Counted from the first letter of the stretch, positions 44,482-53,572 are shown. The stretch: 64,000 nucleotides of DNA from Kofleriaceae bacterium (GCA_025357755.1 JANXOP010000168.1:1-64000), one strand, 5' to 3'. The notes: a model not told the origin generated them from the sequence alone. Program-made: numbers and translations.

Positions 44482-44726
44482 GCGTCACGCATCTTCGGCA
44501 TCTTCGGCATCTTCGGCACCTTCGGCACCTTCGGTGCGTTGGGCACCTTCGGTGCGTCGGGCACCTCGGGTGCGGGGTTGGCCGGGTCATCCAGGTCTTC
44601 CAGGTCTTCGGGCTCGACGCCGGGCCACAGGTACGCGAAATACAGGCCGGCCGAGATAACGAGGCCGAGCACCAGCGCGAGCACGAAAGGGCCCCAGATC
44701 ACGTCGGGATGATAGCGCGAGGTCAC
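44478..44726 (-). CDS. Small single-helix membrane protein with KVP/KMP repeat tail
   Basis: About 82 residues from GTG 44726, or 90 from ATG 44750, whose codon overlaps the divergent lgt ATG. One membrane helix (WGPFVLALVLGLVISAGLYF) is followed by an acidic linker (GVEPEDLEDLDD) and then a repetitive tail, PDAPKVPNAPKVPKVPKMPKMPKM. The repeat is visible in DNA as successive 9-base units (CTTCGGCAT/C on the plus strand, 44490-44540), so copy number may vary by slippage. Overlaps the Dsb-like gene by ATGA. I recognise no family. Confidence 0.6.
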   Translation of the reverse strand: MTSRYHPDVIWGPFVLALVLGLVISAGLYFAYLWPGVEPEDLEDLDDPANPAPEVPDAPKVPNAPKVPKVPKMPKMPKMRDA

Positions 44727-44734
44727 GCTTGTTG

Positions 44735-44740
44735 TAGGCT
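44735..44740 (+). promoter_or_regulatory. -10-like element of lgt
   Basis: TAGGCT ending 8 bases before the lgt ATG; preceded by TTG directly, so not a perfect extended -10. Confidence 0.35.
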
Positions 44741-44748
44741 GCACCCGC

Positions 44749-45717
44749 ATGTCCGTCGCCGCCCTTTCCGCATCCCTGCCGTACTTCCACATGGGATCTC
44801 TGGATCTCGGCATCCCGATCCAGTCGTTCGGCATGATCGTGGCCGCCGGCGTGCTGATCGGTGCCGCGCTCCTCCGCCGCTATGCCGAGTGGCACGGGGT
44901 CAGCGACGAGCACATCCGAGGCATCACGGGCTGGATCACGGTCGCCGGCTTCATCGGCGCGCACGTGTTCGACGTCGTCGCTTATCAGTGGAACGATCTG
45001 ATGGAGAACCCGCTCCTGTTCGTCGAGATCTGGAAGGGTATCTCGTCCTACGGCGGCTTCATCGGCGGTGCGATCGGCTTCGCGATCTACGTGTGGTGGA
45101 AGCGCCTTCCGGTCCGCTTGATGGCCGACATCTGCATCGTGGGCCTGCTCCCCGCGTTCTCGATCGGTCGCATCGGCTGCACGGTCGTGAGCGATCACAT
45201 CGGCGCGTTCGTCGATCGCACGGCCTGGTACGCCGGCCTCGCGATGAACTACCCGATCGGTTCGGCGCAGCCGATCATCGATATCCAGAAGGCGCACCCC
45301 GAGGTCGTCGTCGACAAGCACATCCTCGCGTGGAACCTCGGCCTCGTGGAGTTCCTCTATCTCGTCCCGGTCAACGCGCTCGTTCTCTACCTCGCATTCC
45401 GCAAGAAGCGGGTCAACGCGGGCGTGTTGATCGCCATCACGGGCCTGCTCTATCCGCCCGTACGCTTCGGCCTCGATTTCTTGCGCCCCGAGGACACCGA
45501 CCCGCGCTACCTCGGCTTGACCTTCGCGCAGTGGTCGTCGTTCTTGGTCTTCGGCGCGGCGGCGTACATGGTCGCGCTGCTGATCCGGAACGGCACGCCT
45601 GCGGAGGTGGTCGGCGCGACGAGTGGCGAGGTTCAGAAGAAGCTCAAGCAGCTCTCGCTCAAGGACGACGTGGAGACAACGTCCGCGAAGTCCGCAAAGC
45701 CCGACGATAAGAAGTAA
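44749..45717 (+). CDS. lgt: Phosphatidylglycerol-prolipoprotein diacylglyceryl transferase
   Basis: 322 residues, seven-helix inner-membrane enzyme that adds diacylglycerol to the lipobox Cys of prolipoproteins. Landmarks: SSYGGFIGGAIGFAIYVWWK (the H/YGG loop region), FSIGRIGCTVVSDHIG (the Lgt signature with essential Arg, Gly and Asp/His area), and the end helix YPPVRFGLDFLRPEDTDPRY, LGLTFAQW. A charged C-terminal extension (about 290-322) is Lys-rich. The many lipoproteins in this window would be substrates. The ATG overlaps the alternative start of the divergent gene; the stop abuts the convergent gene. Confidence 0.93.
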   Translation: MSVAALSASLPYFHMGSLDLGIPIQSFGMIVAAGVLIGAALLRRYAEWHGVSDEHIRGITGWITVAGFIGAHVFDVVAYQWNDLMENPLLFVEIWKGISSYGGFIGGAIGFAIYVWWKRLPVRLMADICIVGLLPAFSIGRIGCTVVSDHIGAFVDRTAWYAGLAMNYPIGSAQPIIDIQKAHPEVVVDKHILAWNLGLVEFLYLVPVNALVLYLAFRKKRVNAGVLIAITGLLYPPVRFGLDFLRPEDTDPRYLGLTFAQWSSFLVFGAAAYMVALLIRNGTPAEVVGATSGEVQKKLKQLSLKDDVETTSAKSAKPDDKK

Positions 45718-46470
45718 TCAGCGCCGCTTCTTGGGAGCGGGCTTTTTCTTCTTCGCGGCAGGCGCCTTCTTGAAGGGCGCCTTTTTGGCGACCGGCTTGG
45801 GCTTCGGCTTCACGGCCTGCTTGGTCGGCTTCGGCTTCGGCTTCGGCTTCGGCGTCGGCTTTGGTGCCGGTTTCGGTGCCGGGGGGGCGCGCTTCGCGCT
45901 CGGGCGCTCGGCGATGGTTTCGGAGCGCTGGCGGCGCGCGACTGGCATCGTGTCATCGTGATCGTCGCTCTCGTGGCGACGATCGCGGCGCTTCTTCATC
46001 TCGGCGACGATATCGGCATCGTCCTGCGCGGTGAGCGCCTCCTTGGCGATCGTGAACACGTGTTCCAGCCGCGCGACCCGCCCGTCGTGTGCCGCGGCCA
46101 ATTGTGTCGCGGCCTCGAGCAGCTCCTTGTGCGCGCCTTGGCGGCTCTCGCCGTCGAGCGCTGCCGCGAGCTCGCCGATCCGAGCCTGGAGCTTGACCTG
46201 CGCGGGATGGCCAGCCGCGAGCAATGCGAGCTGCTCGGCCAGCTCGGGACGACGGGTCGACAGGCGCGGGAACAGAGAGCCTTCTTCATCGAGAAACAGG
46301 CGGGTGATCGACCGCTTGAAGTAGACCACCGCGTCGTTGATGCGATCGATGTCGAAGGTATCGGGGCGGCCCGCCGCGAGCCGCCGGGCGGCCTCGACCA
46401 AGCTGTCCATCACATCGTCGTGACGCCGGTGCGATTGCTCGAGTCTAGCGAGACTTGCGAAGTGCGGCAT
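45718..46470 (-). CDS. Hemerythrin-like domain with histone H1-like Lys/Pro tail
   Basis: 250 residues. Residues 1-150 are a four-helix HHE/hemerythrin-like bundle (RLEQSHRRHDDVMDSLVEAA; DAVVYFKRSITRLFLDEEGS, LFPRLSTRRPELAEQL; AAGHPAQVKLQARIGELAAA). The second motif has FLDEE where hemerythrins have HHxxEE, so metal binding may be altered. Residues 175-250 are extremely basic (APKPAPKPTPKPKPKPKPTK; KKAPFKKAPAAKKKKPAPKK), as in AlgP or histone H1-like tails that bind DNA. Start ATG 46470 is chosen because upstream codons fall outside the bundle. The tail is coding, although its DNA looks like a tandem repeat. Confidence 0.75.
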   Translation of the reverse strand: MPHFASLARLEQSHRRHDDVMDSLVEAARRLAAGRPDTFDIDRINDAVVYFKRSITRLFLDEEGSLFPRLSTRRPELAEQLALLAAGHPAQVKLQARIGELAAALDGESRQGAHKELLEAATQLAAAHDGRVARLEHVFTIAKEALTAQDDADIVAEMKKRRDRRHESDDHDDTMPVARRQRSETIAERPSAKRAPPAPKPAPKPTPKPKPKPKPTKQAVKPKPKPVAKKAPFKKAPAAKKKKPAPKKRR

Positions 46471-46550
46471 CCGTACACCCCGAGGATCCATGTTTGGTCG
46501 GCAACGGACCACTGTCCTCGGCGAAAAAACGCTGGTAAAGAGTCAGCAGC

Positions 46551-47513
46551 ATGACCGAGCACGTCACCGAGAACGTCGTCATCATTGGAAGCGGCCCGGC
46601 GGCCCACACGGCCGCGATCTATGCGGCTCGCGCGAACCTGACGCCGGTCATCTTCGAGGGTTTCATGGCGGGCGGCATCGCCGCTGGTGGCCAGCTCACG
46701 ACGACGACCGACGTCGAGAACTTCCCCGGATTTCCGGACGGCATCCAAGGCCCCGAGCTGACCGAGCGGTTCCGGGCGCAGAGCGAACGGTTCGGGACCC
46801 GGATCTTCACGGAGACCGTCACCAAGATCGATCTCTCGGCGCGCCCGTTCAAGTACTGGACGGACGAACAAAGCGGCCAGGCCAAGTCGATCATCATCGC
46901 CACCGGCGCCACCGCGAAGCGCGACGACATCATCGGCACGCGCGACAACGAGCTCTGGCAAAAAGGCGTCTCGGCCTGCGCGGTGTGCGACGGCGCGCTG
47001 CCGGTGTTCCGCAACAAGCCGCTGTTCGTCGTCGGTGGCGGCGACTCGGCGATGGAAGAAGCGAGCTTCCTGACCAAGTTTGCCTCGCGGGTCTACATCG
47101 TCCATCGCCGCGACGAGTTCCGCGCATCAGCGATCATGGCGGAGCGCGCGAAGAAGAATCCAAAGATCGAGTTCCTGCTGTCGAGCAAGGTGACCAAGGT
47201 CGAGGGCGGGCAGGGCGTCGAGCAGGTCCGCGTGCTCGATCTCAAGACCAATGCCGAGCAGGTCTATGCGGCGGCGGGCCTGTTCTTCGCGATCGGCCAC
47301 GTGCCGAACACCGCGTTCCTCGGCGGCCAGATCACGACCGATGAAGCGGGCTACATCACGACCGTGCCGGGCTCCACGCAGACCAATGTTGCGGGGGTGT
47401 TCGCGGCGGGCGATTGCCAGGACAAGAAGTACCGCCAGGCCATCACGGCGGCCGGGACGGGCTGCATGGCGGCCCTCGAGGCCGAGCAGTTCCTCAGCGG
47501 CCACCACGCGTAG
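46551..47513 (+). CDS. trxB: Thioredoxin reductase
   Basis: 320 residues, normal length. FAD-binding [18 protein letters not shown], redox-active CAVC in [13 protein letters not shown] at about residue 143, NADPH-binding [14 protein letters not shown] and HRRDEFRAS, and the C-terminal FAD motif [20 protein letters not shown] are complete. It reduces thioredoxin with NADPH in the cytoplasm. ATG 46551 follows TGG-TAAAGA by 9 bases with no Shine-Dalgarno. A cluster of short GC-rich inverted repeats follows its stop. Confidence 0.95.
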   Translation: MTEHVTENVVIIGSGPAAHTAAIYAARANLTPVIFEGFMAGGIAAGGQLTTTTDVENFPGFPDGIQGPELTERFRAQSERFGTRIFTETVTKIDLSARPFKYWTDEQSGQAKSIIIATGATAKRDDIIGTRDNELWQKGVSACAVCDGALPVFRNKPLFVVGGGDSAMEEASFLTKFASRVYIVHRRDEFRASAIMAERAKKNPKIEFLLSSKVTKVEGGQGVEQVRVLDLKTNAEQVYAAAGLFFAIGHVPNTAFLGGQITTDEAGYITTVPGSTQTNVAGVFAAGDCQDKKYRQAITAAGTGCMAALEAEQFLSGHHA

Positions 47514-47516
47514 CCC

Positions 47517-47545
47517 CCCGGCAACTCCGGGAATTGACTCCCGGG
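47517..47545 (+). terminator. Overlapping GC-rich inverted repeats after trxB
   Basis: CCCGG (47517-47521) can pair with CCGGG (47527-47531), and that same CCGGGA can instead pair with TCCCGG (about 47539-47544). No T-run. Could be a weak terminator or a small attenuator before the protease gene; the remaining bases to 47630 show nothing else. Confidence 0.3.
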
Positions 47546-47630
47546 CATCCATGGTTACCGCACGCACGGTGCCATGTCACAATCGGTATATCCCGTGAAT
47601 CGAGAGTCCACGCCCGTTCGCGAGTCGCAC

Positions 47631-48728
47631 ATGACCAAGGTGCTCGCCGTGTTGCTCCTGCTGGTCGCAGGCGCACTGGTCTTCACCGTCGTGCAGCAGC
47701 GTAAATCCAAGGGCGCGTACACCTCGTACGACCCGCGGCCGGTCGCGCAGCGCCCTGACAAGCTCGGCGCCACCGAGCAGACCACGATCGACGTGTTCGA
47801 GAAGTACTCGGGCTCGGTGGTCCACATCACCAGCCTCGCGTCGCGGCGCGATCGGATCACGATGGATGTCTCCGAGATCCCGCAGGGCACCGGCTCGGGC
47901 TTCGTCTGGGATCAAGACGGCCACATCGTCACGAACTTCCACGTCGTGCAGGAAGGTGATCGCGCGACCGTCACGCTCAAGGATGGCTCGACCTATCCGG
48001 CGACGATCGTCGGCACCGCGCCCGACAAAGACATCGCGGTGCTCAAGATCGATGCGCCGCCGCAGAAGCTTCTGCCGCTGCCGGTCGGCCAATCCTCGAA
48101 CCTCAAGGTCGGCCAATCGGTGCTCGCGATCGGGAACCCTTTCGGCCTCGATCAGACGCTGACCACCGGGGTGATCTCCGGTCTCGGTCGCGAGATCAAG
48201 AGCGTCTCGGGGCGGCCGATCCAGGACGTGATCCAGACCGATGCCTCGATCAACCCCGGTAACTCCGGCGGCCCCTTGCTCGATAGCGCGGGTCGGTTGA
48301 TCGGGATCAACACCGCGATCTACTCGCCGTCGGGTGCGAACGCCGGCATCGGCTTCGCGGTGCCGGTCGATACCGTCAACCAGATCGTGCCGCAGCTGAT
48401 GAAGTTCGGAAAGATCACGCGCCCGGGCCTCGGGATCTCGATCCTCGCCGACCAGATCGCCCAGCAGAACAAGATCGACGGCGTCGTCATCGTGCAAGTC
48501 GTGCCGGGTGGCGCGGCGGATCAGGCCGGCATCGTCGGTGCGAAGTCGTCGCAATCCGGCGTCGAGATCGATGACGTCATCGTCGGCCTCGAGGCCGCCG
48601 AGGTCCACCACGCAAACGATCTCTACAAGGCGCTCGACAACCACAAGGTGGGAGATGTTGTCGACGTTGCGGTCGAGAACCACGGCAAACGCCGCACGGT
48701 CAAGGTAACCTTGCAAGCCGTTCAGTGA
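47631..48728 (+). CDS. HtrA/DegP-type serine protease with PDZ domain
   Basis: 365 residues. Signal anchor (VLAVLLLLVAGALVFTVV), then a trypsin-like domain with triad His (HIVTNFHVVQEG), Asp (DKDIAVLKID) and Ser (NPGNSGGPLLD), and one C-terminal PDZ domain (RPGLGISILADQIAQQN; VVPGGAADQAGIVG; VHHANDLYKALDNHKVGD). Acts in the periplasm on misfolded or regulatory substrates, like DegS. The ATG at 47631 is preferred because the anchor starts right after it; ATG 47574 and GTG 47595 lie in frame upstream and cannot be excluded. The esterase gene overlaps its stop by GTGA. Confidence 0.92.
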   Translation: MTKVLAVLLLLVAGALVFTVVQQRKSKGAYTSYDPRPVAQRPDKLGATEQTTIDVFEKYSGSVVHITSLASRRDRITMDVSEIPQGTGSGFVWDQDGHIVTNFHVVQEGDRATVTLKDGSTYPATIVGTAPDKDIAVLKIDAPPQKLLPLPVGQSSNLKVGQSVLAIGNPFGLDQTLTTGVISGLGREIKSVSGRPIQDVIQTDASINPGNSGGPLLDSAGRLIGINTAIYSPSGANAGIGFAVPVDTVNQIVPQLMKFGKITRPGLGISILADQIAQQNKIDGVVIVQVVPGGAADQAGIVGAKSSQSGVEIDDVIVGLEAAEVHHANDLYKALDNHKVGDVVDVAVENHGKRRTVKVTLQAVQ

Positions 48729-49744
48729 ATGCAGCTGCCCCGATTCTGATCGACGAGGCGTTGCCGGCGCGACACGCGGTGTGGCGCGACACCATGTTCA
48801 CCCGCGCGCGATCGTTCCTCGCGAATGCGTTCTTCGAGTCCTTCTCGGCGACCGGCCGCATGCATCCGGCGGCAGCGCCGAAGCGTCATGGTGTCGAGCT
48901 CGAGTCCGATCTCGCATACGGCCCCGACAAGGCACACCGCCTCGATCTCTATCGCCCCGTGCATCGGCCCAAGCCGTGGCCGGTCGTGTTCTATGTCCAC
49001 GGTGGTGCATTCCATCTGTTGTCGAAGGACACGCACTGGCTGATGGGCCTGGTGTTCGCGCGGTTCGGTTACCTGGTCGTGAACATCAGCTATCGGCTCG
49101 CGCCGAAGCATCCGTTCCCGGCCGCGATCGAGGACACCTGCGCCGCGTACACCTGGCTCGCGAAGCACATCGTCGAGCTCGGTGGGGATCCGAGCCGCGT
49201 CGCGGTCGCGGGCGAGTCCGCGGGCGGCAACCTGATCTCGGCGCTGGCGCTTGCTTCGATCTGGCGCCGGCCCGAGCCGTGGGCGCGCGAGGTCTTCGAG
49301 TGCGGCCTCGCGCCGCGCGCGGTGTTGCCGTTCTGCGCGATGTTGCAGGTCTCGGAGACCGAACGATTCTCGAAGCGTCGCCGCGTCCCGTGGTGGGTCG
49401 ATGGAATGATCCGCGATGCGGGCGCGTCGTACCTGCATGGCCACCCGCGCGTGCGGACGGCGGCGACCGCACTCGCTGATCCGCTCGTCGCGATCGAAGA
49501 CGCGGCGCGCGGCGCGCACACGTTCGATCGCCCGGTCCCACCGTTCTTCGCGCCGGTCGGCACTCGGGATCCTCTGCTCGACGACACGCGCCGTCTCGAA
49601 AAGGCGCTCGCCACGCTCAACGTGCCCTGCGAAGCGCGTTATTACCCCGGCAGCATTCATGCGTTTCACGCTCTGGTCTGGGATCCTGCCGCTCGTCGCT
49701 GCTGGCGCGATGCGCTCGCCTTTCTCGACCGCCACATGCGGTGA
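48725..49744 (+). CDS. Alpha/beta-hydrolase, HSL-type esterase
   Basis: 339 residues. Oxyanion-hole motif YVHGGAFHLLSKDTHWLMG, nucleophile elbow VAVAGESAGGNLISALAL, and the catalytic Asp and His in PVGTRDPLLDDTRR and YPGSIHAFHAL give a complete hormone-sensitive-lipase-type esterase. N-terminal cap of about 70 residues (ARSFLANAFFESFSATGRMH). No signal peptide seen. GTG start overlaps the protease stop, and the amino-acid permease begins 3 bases after its stop, so all three are probably on one transcript; the substrate is unknown. Confidence 0.9.
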   Translation: MNAAAPILIDEALPARHAVWRDTMFTRARSFLANAFFESFSATGRMHPAAAPKRHGVELESDLAYGPDKAHRLDLYRPVHRPKPWPVVFYVHGGAFHLLSKDTHWLMGLVFARFGYLVVNISYRLAPKHPFPAAIEDTCAAYTWLAKHIVELGGDPSRVAVAGESAGGNLISALALASIWRRPEPWAREVFECGLAPRAVLPFCAMLQVSETERFSKRRRVPWWVDGMIRDAGASYLHGHPRVRTAATALADPLVAIEDAARGAHTFDRPVPPFFAPVGTRDPLLDDTRRLEKALATLNVPCEARYYPGSIHAFHALVWDPAARRCWRDALAFLDRHMR

Positions 49745-49747
49745 GCG

Positions 49748-51112
49748 GTGACCGGTCTTTCGGCCAAGAAGCTCGGGCTGTGGTCCGGCGTCGGGCTCGT
49801 GATCGCGAACATGATCGGCGCCGGGGTGCTCACGGCGCCCGGCTTCCAGGCGATGGATCTCGCGCCGAAGTACATCCTCTTCGCGTGGGTCGTCGGTGGG
49901 ATCGCCGCGCTCTCGGGCGCGCGTGCGTATGCCGCGGTCGCGCACGCGATCCCGCGCTCGGGTGGCGAGTACCGCTACCTCTCGACGCTGTGGCACCCGT
50001 TGCTCGGCTACATCGCCGGCTTCACGTCACTGCTGGTCGGGTTCTCTCAACCGGTTGCGCTCGATGCGCAGCTCGTCGGCTACTACACGACCACGCTCGG
50101 GCTCGATCTCGATTGGCGGATTCCGACCGTCGCGGTGATCGTGCTGGTCACGTTGCTCCACTCGATCAACCTGCGTGCCTCGCGCAGCGGACAAAACGTG
50201 CTCGTCGCGGTGAAGTTCACGCTCGTCGTCGGCTTCGTCACGGTCGGCTTGATCGCGGGTCACAACACGTGGCCGACCTGGGTCCCGGAGGCGTCGAAGG
50301 CGGGGCTCCCCACCGCGCCGTTCTTCGGCGCGCTCGTGTTCATCGCGTTCTGCTACAGCGGCTGGAACGCGGCGATCTACGCGAGCGAGGAGTTCACGAA
50401 CCCGCGTCGCGACGTGCCGCGCGCGATGATGATCGGCTGCGCGATCGTCTCCGTGCTCTACCTGCTGGTCAACTGGGTGTTCGTCGCGAACCTCACGCCC
50501 GCACACTTCGGCGCCTGGATCTCGGGCGATCACGATCGCGTCACGCTCGGTCACTTCCTCATGAAGGATCTGATCGGTGGCTCGGGTGCGAAGCTGATGT
50601 CGGCGTTCATGATCGTCGCGCTGCTCGCCGCCGCGAGTGCCATGACCATGATCGGTCCGCGGGTCTACGCCGCCATGGCGCGGGATGGCTACCTGCCGAA
50701 GATCTTCGCCGGCAAAGACGACAAGCCGCCGGTGTGGTCGGTGTTGTTGCAAGGCGCGATCGCGGTGACCGTCGCGATGACCACGAGCTTCATCAAGGCC
50801 ATCTCGACGGTCGGGACCGTGCTCACGCTCATGGCCGCGCTGACCGTGCTCGGCGTGTTCAAGCTCCAGTTCGCGCCGAAGGACAAGGATGCCGAGAAGC
50901 CCGGGCTCGTCGCGGTGATCGCCGCCACGATCTTCGTCGTGCTGTCCGCGTGGATGCTGTACTTCGCGTTCACCAGCCCGAAACTGAACTCGACGACGTT
51001 CCCGGTGATCGGCAAGGTCTCCGCGCCACTCGTGTGGCTCGTGTTCATCGCGCTCGTCAGCATCGGCTACGCGACCTGGGTCAAGGTCCGTCAGCCGCCG
51101 CGCGCGAGCTAG
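49748..51112 (+). CDS. Amino-acid/polyamine permease, APC superfamily
   Basis: 454 residues, about 12 helices. The helix I unwinding motif lies in LVIANMIGAGVLTAPGFQAM, and FCYSGWNAAIYASEEFTNPR is the conserved helix VI and following loop. RSGGEYRYLSTLWHPLLGYI marks helix III. It imports or exchanges amino acids driven by ion gradients; selectivity cannot be read. GTG start at 49748. A different long frame (49741-51990) runs through this region but is a shadow that merges with the next gene. Confidence 0.9.
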   Translation: MTGLSAKKLGLWSGVGLVIANMIGAGVLTAPGFQAMDLAPKYILFAWVVGGIAALSGARAYAAVAHAIPRSGGEYRYLSTLWHPLLGYIAGFTSLLVGFSQPVALDAQLVGYYTTTLGLDLDWRIPTVAVIVLVTLLHSINLRASRSGQNVLVAVKFTLVVGFVTVGLIAGHNTWPTWVPEASKAGLPTAPFFGALVFIAFCYSGWNAAIYASEEFTNPRRDVPRAMMIGCAIVSVLYLLVNWVFVANLTPAHFGAWISGDHDRVTLGHFLMKDLIGGSGAKLMSAFMIVALLAAASAMTMIGPRVYAAMARDGYLPKIFAGKDDKPPVWSVLLQGAIAVTVAMTTSFIKAISTVGTVLTLMAALTVLGVFKLQFAPKDKDAEKPGLVAVIAATIFVVLSAWMLYFAFTSPKLNSTTFPVIGKVSAPLVWLVFIALVSIGYATWVKVRQPPRAS

Positions 51113-51150
51113 GCGCTCCGCTTTTGCCCGTGCCGTGGCATCCTTTGCGG

Positions 51151-51990
51151 ATGCTCGCGACGCTCGGGATGCGCCACGGCTTGCTGCTCGCGCTAGCGGC
51201 GGGCCTCGCGAGCGCCGCTCCGGCGCCGTTGACCTGGGCCGACTGGGTCGGGGACTACGCGGGCAAGCTCAAGTGGGCCGGCTGCACGATCGATGGCGCG
51301 CCGACCGCGACGGTCTCGCTCGACGCGATCGACGGTGCCATCTCGCTCGATCTCGCGTCAGCCGGCGGAGCCCTCGGCACGCTCAGCCTCGTCGAAGACA
51401 ACGGTGGCTGGCTCGGCCAGAAGGGTGACGTCACCGTCAAGCTCGCGCACTCCGACAACGCGCTCGCGCTCGCGGTCGACCTCGAATCCGGTTGTACGAT
51501 GCGCGCCACGCTCAAGCGCCCTTCCGTCGGCATCGCCGCGTGCGACGAGCTCGATGCCTGGGCGCGGATCGAAGATCACTGCAGCAAGCTCGCGAAGCCG
51601 CGGCTCGAGAGCCTCGCGCGCGTCGTGCGCCAGCGCTCCGAGTGGACGAAGGCGCGTGGAGACGCTCGCGCGACGCTCGCGATCCGATGCAAGGCGCGCG
51701 CGGTCAAGGTCGCGACCGAGCTCGCGGACGTGGGCTGCGCACCCGATCCCAGTCCCGCGTCGACCCGCGGTCCCGATTGCTTCGCGCTGCGCCAGACCGC
51801 AGCAAAGCTGTCGCGCTGCACGACGCTGCCCTTCGATCTCGCGACCTCGCTCGCGCACGATGCGAACCAGCTCGCCTCCGCGGTCGCGGGTGCCGAGACC
51901 GCGACCTCGCTCGAGGTCGTCGAGAAGCAGTGCAGGGCGATGAAGGTCGAGCTCACCGACGCTGCGCAGCAAGCTGGCTGCTCGATCTAG
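51151..51990 (+). CDS. Exported hypothetical protein with multiple Cys
   Basis: 279 residues, unknown. Signal peptide RHGLLLALAAGLASAAPA; start ATG 51151 or ATG 51169 (both leave the signal intact). Mature N-terminal half is beta-rich (WVGDYAGKLKWAGCTIDGAP; GTLSLVEDNGGWLGQKGDVT; MRATLKRPSVGIAACDELDA), reminiscent of small lipocalin-like sheets. The C-terminal half is helical with spaced Cys (EDHCSKLA; IRCKARAV; ADVGCAPDP; DCFALRQ; LSRCTTL; KQCRAMK; AGCSI), which suggests a disulphide-stabilised helical bundle. Lies before the DUF2330 gene, same strand. Confidence 0.6.
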   Translation: MLATLGMRHGLLLALAAGLASAAPAPLTWADWVGDYAGKLKWAGCTIDGAPTATVSLDAIDGAISLDLASAGGALGTLSLVEDNGGWLGQKGDVTVKLAHSDNALALAVDLESGCTMRATLKRPSVGIAACDELDAWARIEDHCSKLAKPRLESLARVVRQRSEWTKARGDARATLAIRCKARAVKVATELADVGCAPDPSPASTRGPDCFALRQTAAKLSRCTTLPFDLATSLAHDANQLASAVAGAETATSLEVVEKQCRAMKVELTDAAQQAGCSI

Positions 51991-52034
51991 GAAAGCACGC
52001 CAGGCCGTCCAAGGTTTCGCGCGCGCGGGTCGTC

Positions 52035-52040
52035 TAAGCT
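52035..52040 (+). promoter_or_regulatory. -10-like element of the first DUF2330 gene
   Basis: TAAGCT ending 5 bases before ATG 52046; no Shine-Dalgarno between. Confidence 0.3.
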
Positions 52041-52045
52041 GCCCC

Positions 52046-53572
52046 ATGCTTCCAGCGATCTCGGCGATCTTTGCCTTTTGCGGGTTCTACGTCGCCGGCT
52101 CCGACAAGCCGATGTTCAACGACGCGACGCAGGTGGTCTTGATGCGTGACGGCACGCGGACCGTGCTGTCGATGCAGAACAACTACAAGGGGCCACCCGA
52201 GGCGTTCGCGATGATCGTGCCGGTGCCCGAGGTGCTGCACGAGGGCGATGTCAAGACGCTGGCGCCGGGCGTGTTCGAGCACGTCGAGCAGATGGGCGCG
52301 CCGCGGCTCGTCGAGTACTGGGAGCAAGACCCGTGCACGCCGGACATCCCGTACGACACCAGGTCGGCGAGCGGCGGCGGCCCTCCCGGCAGGCCCTCGT
52401 TGGTCCAGCACTCGGCGGGCCTCGGCGTGACGATCGAGGCGCAGTTCACGGTCGCCGAGTACCAGATCGTGATCCTCTCGGCGAAGGACTCGACCGGGCT
52501 CGAGACCTGGTTGAAGCAGGAGAAGTACAACGTCCCTGAAGGTGCGGAGCCGTTGCTGCGGCCGTACGTCACGGGCGGCTCGAAGTTCTTCGTCGCCAAG
52601 GTCGATCCGACGAAGGTGAAGTTCGTCGACGGGCGCGCCGCGCTGTCGCCGCTACGGTTCCACTACGACAGCGATCGCTTCGAGCTACCGATCCGGCTCG
52701 GCCTCGCCAATAGTGCGGGCACCCAGGACTTGATCGTCAACATCTTCGCGGCGAGCCGCTACGAGGTCGCGAACTATCCGAACGCGACCATCCCGACGAA
52801 CCTCGATCTCGTCGACGGGATGAAGGACAAGTTCCCGGCGTTCTACGCGGCGTTGTTCGATCGCACGACGCAGCTGCATCCCGGTGCGGTGATCACGGAG
52901 TACGCGTGGGCCGCGACCACGTGCGATCCATGCCCGGGCCCGACGTTGACCCAAGCGGAGCTGCAGACGCTCGGCCTCGACGTGATTCCGCAGAGGGCGA
53001 ACCTCGGCTACGGGCTGACCCTGACTCGCTTACATGCGCGCTACGGCAAGGAGATCAAGGACGACCTCGTATTCGAGGTCGCGAGCGCGATCACTGGCGG
53101 TCGTGAAGTGAAGACCCGCGCGGGCCAGCTCGAGAGCGGCGCGCAGCCGGCGAACGCGAACAACTTCCAGGGTCGCTATGTGATCCGGCATCTGTGGCAA
53201 GGACCACTCACGTGCAACGCGCCGATCCGCGGGCGCTGGGGTGGCCCGTGGGCCGGCGAGCATAGCGAGGGCATCAAGCCGGCAACCGGGCTGGCGTTCG
53301 CGCCGCGCGGCACGGTGCAGCTCGCGAGTGCGCTCGCGCATCCGGACTCGCAGATCGAGAGCGGCTCCGCCGCACCGGTCGCGCAGGTCCCTGCCGGATC
53401 GGGCTCCGCCGCCGCACCGGTGACACCTCCCGCACCTGGTGGACCCGCCGCGCCGGCCGCAAGAGCCAGGTCGGGATGTGGTTGCCAGGCCGACGATCGC
53501 AGCGGCGCAGGCACGGTCGCGATGCTCGTCGCCGTGGGCTTGATCGCGTCGCGTCGCCGCCGCCGAGGCTGA
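52046..53572 (+). CDS. DUF2330 exported protein with MYXO-CTERM tail
   Basis: 508 residues. DUF2330 landmarks: FCGFYVAGSDKPMFNDATQV, VLMRDGTRTVLSMQNNYKGP, MIVPVPEVLHEGDVKTLAPG and RLVEYWEQDPC. The C-terminus is a Pro/Ala-rich linker, then SGCGCQADD, a hydrophobic helix (TVAMLVAVGLIA) and SRRRRRG: the tripartite MYXO-CTERM sorting signal (Cys motif, helix, Arg cluster) processed by rhombosortase/exosortase-like systems for outer-surface anchoring. The N-terminal signal is unusually short (MLPAISAIFA before FCGF). Paralogue of the next gene, about half identical by eye. Function of DUF2330 unknown. Confidence 0.85.
   Translation: MLPAISAIFAFCGFYVAGSDKPMFNDATQVVLMRDGTRTVLSMQNNYKGPPEAFAMIVPVPEVLHEGDVKTLAPGVFEHVEQMGAPRLVEYWEQDPCTPDIPYDTRSASGGGPPGRPSLVQHSAGLGVTIEAQFTVAEYQIVILSAKDSTGLETWLKQEKYNVPEGAEPLLRPYVTGGSKFFVAKVDPTKVKFVDGRAALSPLRFHYDSDRFELPIRLGLANSAGTQDLIVNIFAASRYEVANYPNATIPTNLDLVDGMKDKFPAFYAALFDRTTQLHPGAVITEYAWAATTCDPCPGPTLTQAELQTLGLDVIPQRANLGYGLTLTRLHARYGKEIKDDLVFEVASAITGGREVKTRAGQLESGAQPANANNFQGRYVIRHLWQGPLTCNAPIRGRWGGPWAGEHSEGIKPATGLAFAPRGTVQLASALAHPDSQIESGSAAPVAQVPAGSGSAAAPVTPPAPGGPAAPAARARSGCGCQADDRSGAGTVAMLVAVGLIASRRRRRG

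Noticed and set aside
45720-45900. Tandem-repeat-like DNA (GGCTTCGGCTTC units), possible minisatellite
   Set aside because: It is the coding sequence of the Lys/Pro tail of the hemerythrin-like protein; kept as protein feature, not as a repeat.
49741-51150. Apparent fusion of a long Arg-rich protein with the exported hypothetical protein
   Set aside because: The first 470 codons are an out-of-frame shadow of the amino-acid permease; the real gene starts at 51151.
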